The notes beneath the pieces are model-generated. The model was not told the DNA's origin. It searched no databases and saw only the letters and a program-made list of their open reading frames with translations. Positions 27,856 through 39,288 of a stretch of DNA of 64,000 bases are shown piece after piece. Origin of the DNA: Aplidium turbinatum (taxonomy: Eukaryota > Chordata > Ascidiacea > Aplousobranchia > Polyclinidae). The DNA is taken from contig OU964935.1 in assembly GCA_918807975.1 (NCBI GenBank), forward strand, positions 7,527,823-7,591,822, in the 5' to 3' direction. How positions within the stretch are numbered: the first letter of the stretch is position 1; the number at the start of each line of letters is the position of its first letter. The position numbers and the translations under genes are program-made.

Positions 27856-28209
27856 CAGTGGCGTACCTAGGGTATGGCAGGCATGGCTCGAGCCATGGGC
27901 TGGGCACCATACCCACATTGACAGGGACACAAAAATCGGTTGGTAAAAATTAAAATTTGTTACTTACACTTTCTTCAAAATCTAATTTGCACCCAATACA
28001 ATACAAGATCAAAAAGGAGTCTCTCTTTTACAGTAGCCATTGTTAAACAATAGAATTGTGACATTGCAAAAGCAACAGTGTGCCTCTCCTGGCTCATTTT
28101 GCGTTCAGTCAGCAACAATTGGAAGTTTCATAAAGTCGCTAAGCAGCAATTAGTTGAAGCTTAGAAGTGGCACCAGAATTTACTTATTCATTTTTATAAG
28201 AATTTATAA
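27856..28209. repeat. Dispersed repeat starting CAGTGGCGTACCTAGGG, copy 1
   Basis: Nearly the whole 354 bp aligns with 40195-40694 (minus a 175-bp insertion there), including GGTATGGCAGGCATGGCTCG and the segment ending ATTCATTTTTATAAGAATTT. The left end resembles CAGTGGCG hAT ends. The shared sequence stops at 28209, so the right boundary may be a junction with older hAT sequence. Confidence 0.75.
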
Positions 28210-28216
28210 CTTTGTA

Positions 28217-28312
28217 AAATCAAAACATCGTGCAACCTTGACAAATGAACACTTGGAAGAATTAATTCGCACAGCATTACCAACTTATCGTCCAAATTTA
28301 TTAGCAAGTTAA
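28217..28312 (+). pseudogene. hAT transposase C-terminal fragment
   Basis: An open stretch ending at TAA reads KSKHRATLTNEHLEELIRTA, then LPTYRPNLLAS. This is the characteristic C-terminal tail of ZBED/GTF2IRD2-like hAT transposases (K-S-K-x-R, L-T-x-E-H-L-E). Everything upstream has been deleted or replaced by the repeat at 27856-28209. Confidence 0.75.
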
Positions 28313-28465
28313 GAAATTTGGACGTTAGCAAGTTAAGTACAAAACTGATATGGATAAACAATTATTGTTTTTATTGCTGTTTTGTGTCAACTGATTTTGC
28401 GGCTCGCCAGTATTTATGGTTTATCCGCAAGCGGCTCTTTCTTTGAACAACTTTGCCCACCCCTG

Positions 28466-29518
28466 CTCTAGAGTTTCTGACTTTCTGCATGACTGCATCA
28501 AACCAGGTTGCTGGGCTTGATTAGCGGAAGTCCAATGTAATGTTGCCAGATTCTTAGAAATGAATTTTCCCTGAATCTCTCTAAAACGTTCTAAACTTTG
28601 AAATTATGCTTATCTTTTGAAATAAAGTTTTTTGACAGTTTTGCAGTGGGCTTCGGCTAAAAATTGTCATCAAGTTTCAAACACTTTCCTGTCAAACTCT
28701 TGTCCACACTGCTAATTTTATTTCAATTGAGTTTTTTGTTCATATTAACATTTTCACTGGGTAATTTAATGTTTTCGGAATTGGAAAAAGTTATCTGGCT
28801 ACACTGACTTAGCCTTTTCTTCAACGAAAGTTGCAGAACGCATTTCACAAGGTGGCAGTATTAAGCGAAATATCTTTTTTGAGACTCCGACCACTCCGAC
28901 TTTATTTCTACTCCATGAAACTAGACTCCACTCCAATCCAACTCCAAAAAACTTAAATCAAGTTACACTTCTTTTTCTTCTTGCTTATAAGGCATCAATT
29001 CAGACAATTCAATTTCAATTCAATTTATTTTTCTTTGTCAGAATGCAAAAGAAATGATATTGTGAAAAAGAAATACAGTAACAACAATATCTCCCAATTC
29101 TCCAACTGCAACCAGTGCAATGTCTTCATATCAGGTTTATGAGTTCTACATGTTCTACAGGTCGAAACACAGAACAATGATTTGTGCTGCTTGAGGTTCG
29201 TCGTAAGCACACACTGGGGAGTCACACAAACTCCAGGAAAACATGTTGTGTTTGAAGCGACCAACACCAGTAGCCTACGGAGTCGATTCAAAGTCACCCA
29301 TTCTTTTCTTGACTGGTCTGAGCCGAGTGGTATAGCCTACTTTAATGTCTAGTGTGACTTGGAGCTGGTCGGGCCGTGAGATGGTTTTCCAGCAATCTCT
29401 CCATGACTGCATAAGTTCGAAGTGATCTTCTTGAAGTGCCACAATGTGTCGAAAAAAAAGTTGCCTGGAAAGCAGGCGTTGAGGTGTGAGCTGTTGTGCG
29501 TCAAGGATTACAGTTTAG
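28466..29518 (-). repeat. No gene; probable LINE 3' end in antisense at about 29008-29300
   Basis: On the minus strand the sequence ends in TTCTGACAAAGAAAAATAAA followed by repeated AATTG units (29008-29035), resembling the 3' tail of a non-LTR retrotransposon. A similar tail with ATTG units closes the insertion at 40427-40601. A 90-codon minus frame (29025-29297) shows no recognised reverse transcriptase motif. The rest of the interval holds nothing recognisable. Confidence 0.4.
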
Positions 29519-29758
29519 TTTTTGAATCTTTATCCTCGGACTGACAAAGCTTTTGATAGGTTATTCCTGGTAGTTTCGCATACATGTAGAGGCTTTTGAT
29601 GCAAGGCCGGTTACAGAGATTGACAGAGTAAATTTTCCGATTGTGATGCAGTGAATTTTTCTATCCATTAGATGCCGCTGAATGGAGAACAGTCATTAGA
29701 ATGCGTTGTTTAAGTGCACACCCCAAGAGTCGAACCATCAGCGCCGCTTGATCGAGGA
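29519..29758 (-). repeat. tRNA-derived SINE, 5'-truncated copy
   Basis: A minus-strand copy of the SINE at 27211-27510, running from the GAATCTTTATCCTCGGACTG 3' block through the CATTAGATGCCGCTGAATGG block to the B-box (GAGTCGAACC in plus orientation). The A-box half of the head is missing. Confidence 0.85.
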
Positions 29759-31231
29759 ACAGATGTTCCAGACAATTGTTCAACAAATCAAACGTCATAT
29801 ATAAAAACCGTTATGGTCTACTTAACCTAGCTGGCATCTTACGTCATGGAAATTGCTAGAAAATGTCCAAATATTGCACCATCGGTCGTAAGACCTGATG
29901 AAATATTGCATCACTACCTTTGAACACCGGTTTGAATTGCGTGACAATGTCTTTCATTATTGCGTCACAGTTACTGTCTACGTGCATTTGAGATATCGCA
30001 AATTATTCTAGTCATTCGTAAAATTGTTTGTTGGAAGTCAGTCGCAAGTTTAACTGTTTGCTTGGTGCTTGCTAGCTGGACAAATTTTCCGTCTTTTATC
30101 CAAGTAATCTGTTCTGTAGTGACAGTTTTAGAGGCGTACGGTGTTGCGTCCCATTTTCGATAGCCGCGGGCTAATTTTACAGGAATACACTTTTTGAATA
30201 GACGTTTCGAAGGAGTGTTTCTTTTTCGGTCATTACATGCAGACGAACGGATCCGGGAACTTTATGTTACAATTTTCTCACGAAGAGATTATGGTTTACC
30301 GCTGTGACCAACAGATGATAATCATCAGCCTCTGCCATTAATGCAAGCCGTATGATGGAGTTCTCTCTGCGTAATTTTGGTGAGGCGATGGCTGAAAGCA
30401 CTGGTACAATGTGTCGAGGTGTTGGTAGCAGGCATCCATTGATTAGGCTTAAAGTTCAGCAAAGAAAGTGGCTGATGACCTCATGCCCAAACATATAATC
30501 CGGAAGAAAGCTCATACGACAAAGAAGAAGCAAAAAAAGGTGGCCTGTTAGGTCATATTATAAAGTAGCCTACTGGTCTGTCGCTCGGGAGTCACAAAAG
30601 ATATTTTCACAATTTTTTTCCGTGTTGATGTGTTCACTCATAGTCAAAATTAAAGCAAATCAACTCAAAACAAGTTGGGTTCTGAAACTCTTCTCGTATT
30701 CACAAAAAATCAGTACAGGTTTCTTTGTTTTTCCGGTATTCCGCTTAATACAATGTTCCGCAAGTAAAACATTTTTGATAAATTCTCATTCTCGTTGTGA
30801 CTTGTGATCTTTCGTTTCATTTACCAGAATCGAATGCCACCGATGTCGTCCCCTGGACATGTCGTCCCCCCGATGTCGTCCCCTGCCGACGTCGTCCCAC
30901 GTCGATGTCGTCCCTGTTGCCAGATGTTCAACTTTTTTTGTCCATTTAAATGTAGGTAAAAATTATGGTTGTTCGAAACGAACTTATTCAAATCGAAACG
31001 AAATTGTTGCTACCTTTTTCTTTCGTTGGTTTTTTTCCTGTACTCTATTGTTAAATTTATCATCACTGTTTTACTCGTTACAATATTGTTCAACTCATCA
31101 TGACTTATACAAAGAAAAATAAAATTGAATTAAAAACAAAAAAAATCTTTTTTGCCCTGTTCTGATTCCTCATGAATTTCGCTTTGCTCTTTCGTCCGAA
31201 GAACATGAATTTCATGTTCCTGCAATCAACA
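29759..31231. repeat. Intergenic, with a GATGTCGTCCCC minisatellite patch
   Basis: No gene recognised. At 30838-30917 the word GATGTCGTCCC and variants (GACGTCGTCCC, CATGTCGTCC) occur five times. An inverted cluster of the same motif occurs at 42156-42305; both clusters lie beside the sequence CCAGAATCGA. Confidence 0.6.
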
Positions 31232-31413
31232 CAGTGGCGTAGCTAAGGGGGGGAGGAGGTGCGGCACGTCTGGGGGTGGCACTTTCAGACTACGATTTTT
31301 CATTTTGATTATAATCTGAGAAAAAAACGCATTTCATTTTCACATGCTTTTTCTTGAAGGGGCGGAAAAATCTGAATCCGCCCCGGGCGGCACATTCCCA
31401 AGCTACGCCACTG
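31232..31413. mobile_element. 182-bp hAT miniature element, CAGTGGCGTAGC family
   Basis: Perfect ends CAGTGGCGTAGCT and AGCTACGCCACTG are flanked by an exact 8-bp duplication AATCAACA at 31224-31231 and 31414-31421. Short G-rich and C-rich subterminal blocks follow. No coding capacity. This is the best-preserved member of the family in the window and supports the assignment of 400-860. Confidence 0.9.
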
Positions 31414-31479
31414 AATCAACACTCAATTTCTTTTCATGAACATTTATTTTGACATCGCTAACGTAGCCCACTGCAAATT

Positions 31480-31763
31480 GGTTGGTTGGTTTTGAATCTT
31501 TATCCTCGGACTGACAAAGCCTTGATTGGTTATTCCTGGTAGTTACGCGTACTTGCAGTGGCTCTTGACGCAGGGCCGGTCACCGAGATTGGCAGAGTGA
31601 AGTTTTCCGATTGTTGAAGTGTTGTTGCCGAGAAATTATTCCATTCACTAGGTGCCGCTGAATGGAGAGCAGTCCTGAAATGCGTTGCTCAAGCGCACAT
31701 CCCGAGCGTCGAGCTTGCGCCGCGTGATCTTGAGCCGGCGCATAGCCACTGAGCTAACGGGGC
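31480..31763 (-). repeat. tRNA-derived SINE, near full-length copy
   Basis: In minus orientation it begins with a CCCCGTTAGCTCAGTGGC head (A-box present), has a decayed B-box (AGCTCGACGC), follows the shared body and ends in a GATTC block with an AACC tail (GGTTGGTTGG in plus orientation at 31480). Confidence 0.88.
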
Positions 31764-33344
31764 GGACGATAAATAAACGTAATAAAGGGCGAAAATAAAC
31801 ATATCTAACCATGACAAAAAACACAGAAACAGCTAAAAAAAACATTAACTATGACATGCAACAAGTGTGGTCCTACGTTATCTGGTAGCCTACCGGTTAT
31901 GTAGATTAGAGATGTGCTTAACTGTTACTTTTTAAGTTTTAAATAAGTGTTAGCCTACTTTGAAAATCTGAACTGCTACTTTAAAAGCTAAAACCATGAA
32001 AGCAGCAAAAAGCTAGGCTACAGTAAACCTCAGATAACGTGTGACTAAAAAAAAACAATTGTGTAAACCAGGGTGGTCCAAGACTGTGAACATGAAGGGC
32101 CACATTAGGGTCTGATAAAAACTTCACGGGCCGCATAGTGAGAAATGATAACGCGTTGCTGAAAGTAGAAACGTTATTAAATAAAAACTTAACTAGGTTG
32201 CGATTTTGAACTTCTTTTCTATAGATTTCGATCTGTTTTAGCTATATTCTTATTGTTCGCAGGCTATGAATATTAACAAATCTTTGGACCACCCTGGACT
32301 GTAAACGATATAATTTTAATCTAGTTTGTCTAAAAAAAGGTCAAAAGTTGAAGGCGATTAGGTTAACTATAGCAATTTTTTTAACTGTTACTTTTCTATT
32401 TGCTTAGCCTATCTGTTAATATGAGTTAAGGAAATTACCTGTTACTTTTTAACGTTATGTTACTTTTCGCACATCTGCAATGTAGACTTAGTGGCGTACG
32501 CAGGATTTCCTCAAGGGTGGGAGCCTTTCGAATCGAATTAAAAAAACGCCCATTTGCTAACAATAACCAGTTAGTTAGACTACATTGTAAAAGACTTGCC
32601 TACATAAGCTACTCAGTTTGCATTGACGATAATTTTTTTAGTTTGCTGGTCAGCTTGGTTACATTAGATAGGCTACATTTTTTATTGAAAACAAACAATA
32701 TGATATAGCCTAACTTAACTCTCTTGATGTCGCATAGCTGTAATGTTTTAGTTAGACGACGTAGTTGACTTACTTAACCCAATGAACTACGAGTACATTA
32801 GGCCTATTGATTGTATTTTCGGTTGTGTGGCCTGAGTAGGATCGATATAATTTGACTATTTTTTTTAAGAATAGCCTAATGCTACTTCATAGTGTGACCA
32901 AAGTTTAAGGTACCGGTAGCCTACCATTGTATATTTTCATCATATTTTATACGATTAGAGTAGACTACAAGAACTTGAATGAAAATATCGCCAATTTGTT
33001 TTGGAGCATAGCCTATAGCTTGCAAGAAAAAAAAATCAACTAATGTCCATAACAGGTCAGCTAGCCTAGGCCTATAGGCTATCCTACACCTTGTTTGTCT
33101 GTTCACCAAAAAATAAATCCGGTCTTGCATGTCCCAGGTGTTGTCATTTGCCTGATTGTTGATCAGTTACCAGGACTCACCACGTGGAGGTTGACAACAT
33201 GAGTCCCAAGAAGGAGAGGAAAAAGTAGAATTGGAGAGTTGTTGTAAAATGTCCCAAAAAAGTAACAGTTCCAAAGAAGAAAAAGGAGTTTGTTTTCAGG
33301 TTGAAAGCTCGTGAATAAACTTGCAACCAGGCTGCAGTGAGAAA
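31764..33344. other. No gene; rich in TAGCCTA/TAGGCTA words
   Basis: AT-rich intergenic sequence holding the miniature element at 32069-32296 and an isolated hAT-like end AGTGGCGTACGCAGG at 32490. The words TAGCCTA and TAGGCTA are unusually frequent here (for example 31886, 32014, 32707, 32919, 33061-33081). No exon recognised. Confidence 0.55.
32069..32296. mobile_element. 228-bp hAT-type miniature element, CAGGGTGGTCCAA ends
   Basis: CAGGGTGGTCCAA at the left and TTGGACCACCCTG at the right form a perfect 13-bp inverted repeat. Inside the left end, GGGCCACATTAGG and ACGGGCCGCATAGTG are typical of Charlie-like hAT subterminal sequence. The flanks share TGTAAAC but not at the expected register, so the duplication is uncertain. 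Confidence 0.7.
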
Positions 33345-35726
33345 TTACGACGAATTACACGGATAGCTTGCTAGGTGTGCACAGCAGGCGGATAGAAGTT
33401 GTTTTGCACTTTTTTCACCTCGTTTGTATTGATTCCAGTAGTGGAAAATTCGTTTGTGCAAGTCTTTGTACACTTTCCTCTGCCGCCTCTTTAATTTCCC
33501 TTGATCGAGCAATTCCAAGCCTAAAGAAATTTCCATGGATTCTTGGTGTAAAATTGAAACCAACAAATAAAACGACGTGCTTGGACGGCACTTTCTTTTT
33601 AACTTGTTATGCCAACCTTCAACGTCGTTGTTAGTTCGGATTGGCATACCGTATACACTCCAGCCTTTGGGCTGCCATGAGGAAAACCATGTGCTTTTAA
33701 CATAATCCACCAACTGCTGCAGTCGTTCGCTTGTAGCTTTTTTTGCAAGAGAAGAGAACATGCCACTCGCATGGTGTTCCGGTAGGAAACATAGCGCCAT
33801 GATCTTACGAATAAACTTCTTTACTGGAGATTGTTCCATGTATTCGCTTTGTAAGCCCAAAGACTGGACCTTTCTAAAAATTGCCTGAGTGAAATGGAAT
33901 GAACAGCCATGCATACGCACAGCGGGAAAACATTGACGAAAAGCGTTCCATGCTGCTCTTTCAAAATCAAGCACGACATCGGTCACTGCCGGCGGTGTTG
34001 TAAATATTTTTTCTACAGCCTGCAGTACTGCCAGGTAATCAGCAGCACTGCGTGAACTCATCATCACAAAGATTAAGGGAAGCTGGATTACTTCGCTATT
34101 TTTCCGTACAAAAGCGTGTATCGAAAACAATTGATAGAAAGGTTTCTTTACTGGAGAAAACGTCCCGTCCACATACCACGTCTTTGCTGACTTCAAAAGC
34201 TTTACTTGTTTTTTAGTTGCAAACATGATATGTCTCTCTCCACTCAGAACAATATCGTTTACAAGAAAGTCGTCCGGCAAGTGTTCGACCAACAATTCGA
34301 AGTGTTTGGAATCCGGATCTCTTGGCCTCTGCTTACGTCTGTTGTAGTTTACAACTTTGGACAGGTTGTTTCGTGAAGGCAAGGCTTCACACATGGAAGC
34401 ATCAATGACCACTTTGGTCATAACATTTTTCACTACTTGTGCAGCAGAGTCGAACGGCCGTATGTGACCTTCAGCCTTTGATTGCTTCGCAACAACTGCT
34501 GCTTCATTAGTCCCGAACGTCCCTGGGTGGACGTGTGGTGTTGGATTTCTTTGAAACATTGGAGGACTACTGCGAGACCGTAGCACTTTTGCACGACAAG
34601 TAACTTTCTTATTCCTAATCGAACAAGTCCAAGTGGCAGAAGTTGTCGTATTCTTTTTAAGAGTATAAGAATAGCCATGGCTGTCGAATAGTTTATCCTT
34701 GCCTTTGATTGTGCCTCCTTTCAGAATCCAAAAGCTTAATTTTCCTGGTTGATGTGGCCCAGGTCTACCAGTTGTCGTACAATCCTCAAGTTCTGAGTCA
34801 GTGAAAGACGTTTCTGTTATCATTGCTTGCACAGGAAGAATTTCGTTGTAGGAACACTCCGTAAAAGAAGAATTCATCGAAGATCCGGGAATTACATCTT
34901 CGGTTATACCATCCTCCTAAAGACATGATTACAAATGTTATGGTACTTGCATGCAGCTTAACGTCTGCCACTAACGTAAACTGTAGGCTACTTTATAGCT
35001 ACTATACCGATCAGAAAAATTATATTGCAGCTTTGCAGCCAAACATAAGCTACAGTACATAAAAAATACAACACCTTTGTAGGGTACTGTCTTCAATTTA
35101 ACAACCTCTGCATTTCGGTATCGTTTAAGTTTGCTTTCATTTACACACTATCCACCTACCGGTACCTCACGACGGTGAGTTGATGGCGAGCTTTGATGAA
35201 GAACACCTTCATTTTCGGAATCACGTATGTCAGTGGAAGCATTAGACGATCCTTCCTGTAAAGTAAGAAAGTCAAATAGATAGTTTCGTTTGAGCTGCCA
35301 CTACTTTCATGAACAGACCAACTCCAGCAATTTTGTTTTGACTTAGCTGTTAATCACTTACGTACAACAGCAACAATGGAATAAATAGTTCTAAAACTGT
35401 ATGGCCACACTAACGTACATCTCAGACCAAACTGAGATCAGAGATCACACCACAATCATCTTCATACGCCAACCCAATGCTAAGAATAATTTCTAGCATG
35501 TCAAAATAATATTCGCTATTCCTTAACTTTTACGTACCTTTTCATGAGAGCATATAATGCAATACCAACATTCCAACGTTGTTATTTCTTTCACTAAACT
35601 GCGGTACATACTTCGTGATATTCCTGTTTTGCAGACACGATGCTGCCATTTCTGACATGAGTCGCATTGTAGTGCTTCTTGTCGAGGACGAACAGATTTA
35701 GAACAGACAGGGCAAATATCTGACAT
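33345..35726 (-). CDS. PHD-FLYWCH-MULE transposase-like gene, uninterrupted over three exons
   Basis: Exons 35538-35726, 35166-35255 and 33345-34916 join in phase 0 with GT-AG borders (donor AAAAG|gtacgt; acceptors tttacag and ctttag) to give 616 residues. Residues 5-59 are a C4HC3 PHD finger (C5, C8, C21, C24, H29, C32, C56, C59). Residues about 155-205 resemble a FLYWCH finger (FWILKGG; W-x-C; C-R-A-K). About 335-535 is a MULE transposase core: WYVDGTF (D343), VVLDFERAAW (D410), C431-x-x-H434, and NNDVEGWH (E526). The first ATG is at 35726; the ATG at 34877 would lose the PHD finger. MULE proteins cut and paste DNA in the nucleus; PHD fingers usually read histone tails. No flanking inverted repeats were found, so a domesticated host gene is possible. 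Confidence 0.85.
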
Positions 35727-36140
35727 TTCGGCGAGTAGTTATCGAACGATTGAAATAACTAGGGCAAATATTTTTTGACCTAAAAAAATCGAAAAATATT
35801 ACTTTATGTTTTTAAATCTATAACAATACCGTATATGAATATTTTTAAACATCAAATTTATGCTAATTTCTGTAGGCTAAATAACAACTCGCATGCAAGT
35901 TTTTACATGAATTTAGAACAATAACATATTCTACTAGGGTTCGATCTTTGCATTTTAAACTAACAGTCATATTTTATGACCTATAGGCTAACAGAAAATA
36001 TTACTTTTTATAACTTCTTAAATAGAGCTCATAACAACGTAGTTCTTTCACTATTATAAGTTTTATAACTTTCTGTACGACCAAGAAAAATATGACTTCA
36101 ATGACTGTTACTGGCCCAAGTAATAACTTGTTGTTGGTAG
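35727..36140. other. Spacer upstream of the MULE gene, nothing recognised
   Basis: About 410 bp of AT-rich DNA between the start of the PHD-MULE gene and the next transposon. It should contain the gene's promoter and 5' UTR, but no motif can be assigned. Confidence 0.55.
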
Positions 36141-38707
36141 TAGGGGGGTATGTTAAAATTAAAAAAATCTCAGTACCCCCCAAAATTGTGCCACTGGGTG
36201 TTAAAAATATATTATGAAAAAATTTTTGGGTTGCCCCTCCGGGAACTCCCCGCTACCGGGGGGTCTAACGAGCGATTTCGAAAATGCATGGGATTTGACA
36301 CCTAACTTTTGAACCGGTGGTCATAGAAAGCTCGGACTAGTCTCAAAAGTTTCGTCTTGAAAAGTTAAGATAGGAATGTAACAGTTTCGGAAGTGTCAGG
36401 TGTATAGTTTGGCCCGTACAAGCCCAGTTTGGCCCAAAATGACCCATTTAGCCTACGCAATGGTACAAAATCGAAAATTTGGCAATAATTGGCCTTAATG
36501 AGTTGGTAATGGGCCTAAAATTTTTGATTAATAAGCTATGATAGGGTTGTAATATTTTTTCATGAGTCATATATGCCCGACTTGACTATGCTTCAGGCAC
36601 ATCATTTCCTGCAAACATCAGAGTGTGTTACTTCTTTTTTGTCAATTGATATGTTCAAATCGACATTGCCTAAACCAATAATTCTCAGCTCAATCGATGT
36701 TTGCTTGCAAGAACACTGTAACGAAGTTAAGAGCTTGCTTGCTCTATTCCTTCAATCTTTTGCAAAAGGCTTGGCAACTCAAAAAGGGTCTCTGTTTGGT
36801 TTTGGTCCTGCTGCAAATGAGGACACAGGATCGCTGTTGAAAATTGGATCGGCAAGTGATGACTGATGATGTCCTACAGAAACTGGATAATCTGCCAGTC
36901 CACAACCTGGGTGAAGAACGTAGTGTCGGATTAGCAAACTACAAGACAAATATTTATGGTAAAAGAAATCTTGATACAGTCTCCAGAAGCGTAGTTCTCA
37001 ATAAAAGCACGGATTTACATGAAAATATTCAGAAGATTGACAAAAAGAAATGGGAAAAACCAGTACAGAAATAAGACAGCAAAGAAATTAGACTGCAATG
37101 GGATGAAAAGATGAAAGCTTATGAAGAAAAAGGTTACTCTAAAAAAGAAGCTTTTAATATCAGAGCAGAGCAAAGTAAACTTGCTGATTTAGATTTCCTG
37201 AAAGCGCAAAATCCACCAGGGCCTTTTACCACTTCTGAGGAAGTGAGTGCTTACCTTCAAAGTGATGCTGTAACAGATCACATAAAGAACAAAAGACTTT
37301 GCACTGAAGTTCGCTATGCAAAGAAGACATGCCTCTCCCTAAAATCAAGTGCTTCAATATTCCGACTGAAACGAGACTATAAAAATTCCAGATTTGAAGA
37401 CTATGCCAACAACCTTATCAGCTAGTTAGATAATTCACGTTCATGTGCAACTATAGCAATGTCAGACCTCCAAAGTGTGCTTTCTGCTATGCGTTTGCTT
37501 ACAGAGGCAAATTCAAGCTCCACATCAAATGAACAGGAATCTGATTTTGCAGCACTAGCCTATCAAGTTGGTGAGTTTATAGCTGCCATCTGGATTGAAG
37601 GAAGCTAATAACACTGGTACTTTGCTAACATTGTTGAAGTTGTGAATGATGATGCTGTACTACTTACATACTTCAAGAAGGTTGGCAACAGTAGAGATGG
37701 AGAAATATGGATTTCCCTGAAAATCCTGAACTTCTTGTTACTGTGTCATATGTCAGATCTGCCCGAATCAAATGCTGTGTTTCAAATGAAACAGTTCAAC
37801 TATTGAATGAAGCTCTTAATGAAAAGATAAAAAAACACTAATTTGATATCTGGAACTACACAATACTTCCATAACATTGGACCTTGAAACATAACTATTA
37901 TTATTACTTATTTGCGACAGACAAAGCTGTCCATATCCAAAACAAAACAACAAAATAATACACAAACTGCAAATGCACAAACTATCATTTATAATTACAT
38001 AGCATCCTGTTCTTATTATTTTATCAGTATATATACAGTATACATATAATACCGTACTGAATATATAGAATATGTCGCATTGGTAACTGACACGTACATA
38101 TTATATTTATATTCCAAAAGAGCAAACATGGGCAAGAAAATTGAAAATGCTTTATAATGACTGGCTGTATGCCTATACAGTACGGTACTACAATTTTTAC
38201 GACATTACCCAAAACATCTCTGATTTTAAACGTAATGACGACATATAATCAATCAATTTTCTACAACTAGACAAGTAGACATGCATATGATTCATTTGAA
38301 AGTACTAATTCGAATCATAACGTTTTAAACAAAAAATTACTCCGATTTCAAACTTATTAAGGTAAAATTTTGAATTTCATACAATCGCGATAGGCCAAAT
38401 ACGCCGTTTTGGCCCAAAGTGGGCCTGTCCATACACCTGACACTTCTGAAACTGCTACATTCCTATCTTAACTTTTCAAAACGAAACTTTTGAGACTGGT
38501 CCCAGCCTTCTATGACAACCGGTTCAAATTTTAGGTATTAAATCCCATGTATTTTGACAATCGCTCATAAAACCCCCCGGTAGCGGGGAGTTCCCGGAGG
38601 GGCAATCCAAAATTTTTTTCATAATATGTTTTTTTACTCCCAGTGGCATAATTTTGGGGGGTACTCAGAGTTTGTACTCAAAATTCGTCTTTTAACATAC
38701 CCCCCTA
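36141..38707 (+). mobile_element. Long-inverted-repeat DNA transposon with TAGGGGGGTATG ends
   Basis: The ends TAGGGGGGTATGTTAAAA and TTTTAACATACCCCCCTA begin inverted repeats of about 300 bp (36141-36440 and 38400-38707), clearly alignable throughout, including the block CCTCCGGGAACTCCCCGCTA. A 7-bp direct repeat TTGGTAG abuts both ends (36134-36140, 38708-38714); a bare TA flanking GGGGGG is the alternative reading. The interior carries a plus-strand decayed gene (36573-37841) but no recognisable transposase, so the copy is nonautonomous. The superfamily is unassigned; the TAGGG...CCCTA ends and long arms resemble the elements at 43690 and 60257. Confidence 0.85.
36573..37841 (+). pseudogene. 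Decayed transposon gene, accessory or chromatin-reader-like protein
   Basis: A series of plus-strand open pieces in shifting frames (36573-36863, 36844-37074, 37111-37422, then to the TAA at 37841) looks like one disrupted gene. The middle piece is lysine-rich and contains LADLDFLKAQNPPGPF, then KNKRLCTEVRYAKKTCLSLK. The end reads YQVGEFIAAIW, then WYFANIVEVVNDDAVLLTYF and, after a frame change, PENPELLVTVSYVRSARIKC. This W-Y-x-A-x-V...Y-F-K pattern resembles Tudor/BAH-like reader folds. No DDE motif is visible. At least two frame changes and two in-frame stops (near 37077 and 37606) separate the pieces. The function is unknown. Confidence 0.6.
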
Positions 38708-39288
38708 TTGGTAGATCCACACCTTTTTATAGTGGTGTCTTGCTCTTTTTTATTTTCAATCTTTAAATAATTAATTAACACCAGGAGGCCTACCTCACGT
38801 TGCTCCGTGGTTTGCTTCACGATGGGTTACGGTCTCTCCGAGGATTACTCCCGTCTGGTTTCCTGTAATATTGATCTCCATTTAACACATTTCCTCGTTG
38901 ATTTGGCACCTAAGTGTTTGTTTTGTTTTGGAAGAAAAGTTGATCCTTTACAATGGATCATTTGCGAAATGAAAACCAATTAGTTATCTCGATGTGAAAT
39001 GTTGCACTATTATAACATTTTAAAGTAGCGTAGGCTAACAGCAGTGGCGGCTTGTGATCATTTGTAGTGGAGGGGCTGCAATCTTGATTCGATATGTTTA
39101 TTAACCGATGATGTAAATTAGAATTTTGAAAGGTGGAGTATGCAGGAAATATTAGTGAATTGTTACGTAGCCAATAACTTAGCTAAAACTTTTCACTAAC
39201 TTACGTTTTGTTACCAATGACGCAGCTAAGTGTCAACTGGCAAGCTATATTCATAACAAAACCTTTCAACATTTGTCTTGGCAACGCA

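Larger units (their letters stand above)
27736..28465 (+). mobile_element. Internally deleted hAT element with GTGGGCAAAC ends
   Basis: Begins CAACGGTGGGCAAACTGCGG and ends TTTGCCCACCCCTG, the CAGGGGTGGGCAAA-type terminus of Charlie-like hAT elements. The 8-bp flanks GTCTAGTG and CTCTAGAG agree at six positions, so the insertion is old. Subterminal GCGGCTC words recur at both sides. Inside lies a CAGTGGCGTACC repeat (27856-28209) followed by the last 31 codons of a hAT transposase (28217-28312). Confidence 0.78.

Noticed and set aside
36141-38707. Reading the 36141 element as a TA-duplicating Tc1/mariner-like element
   Set aside because: A TA does flank the G run, but no mariner transposase is present and the 7-bp TTGGTAG repeat immediately outside TAGGGGGG...CCCCCCTA fits an 8-bp-type duplication better. 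Not fully excluded.
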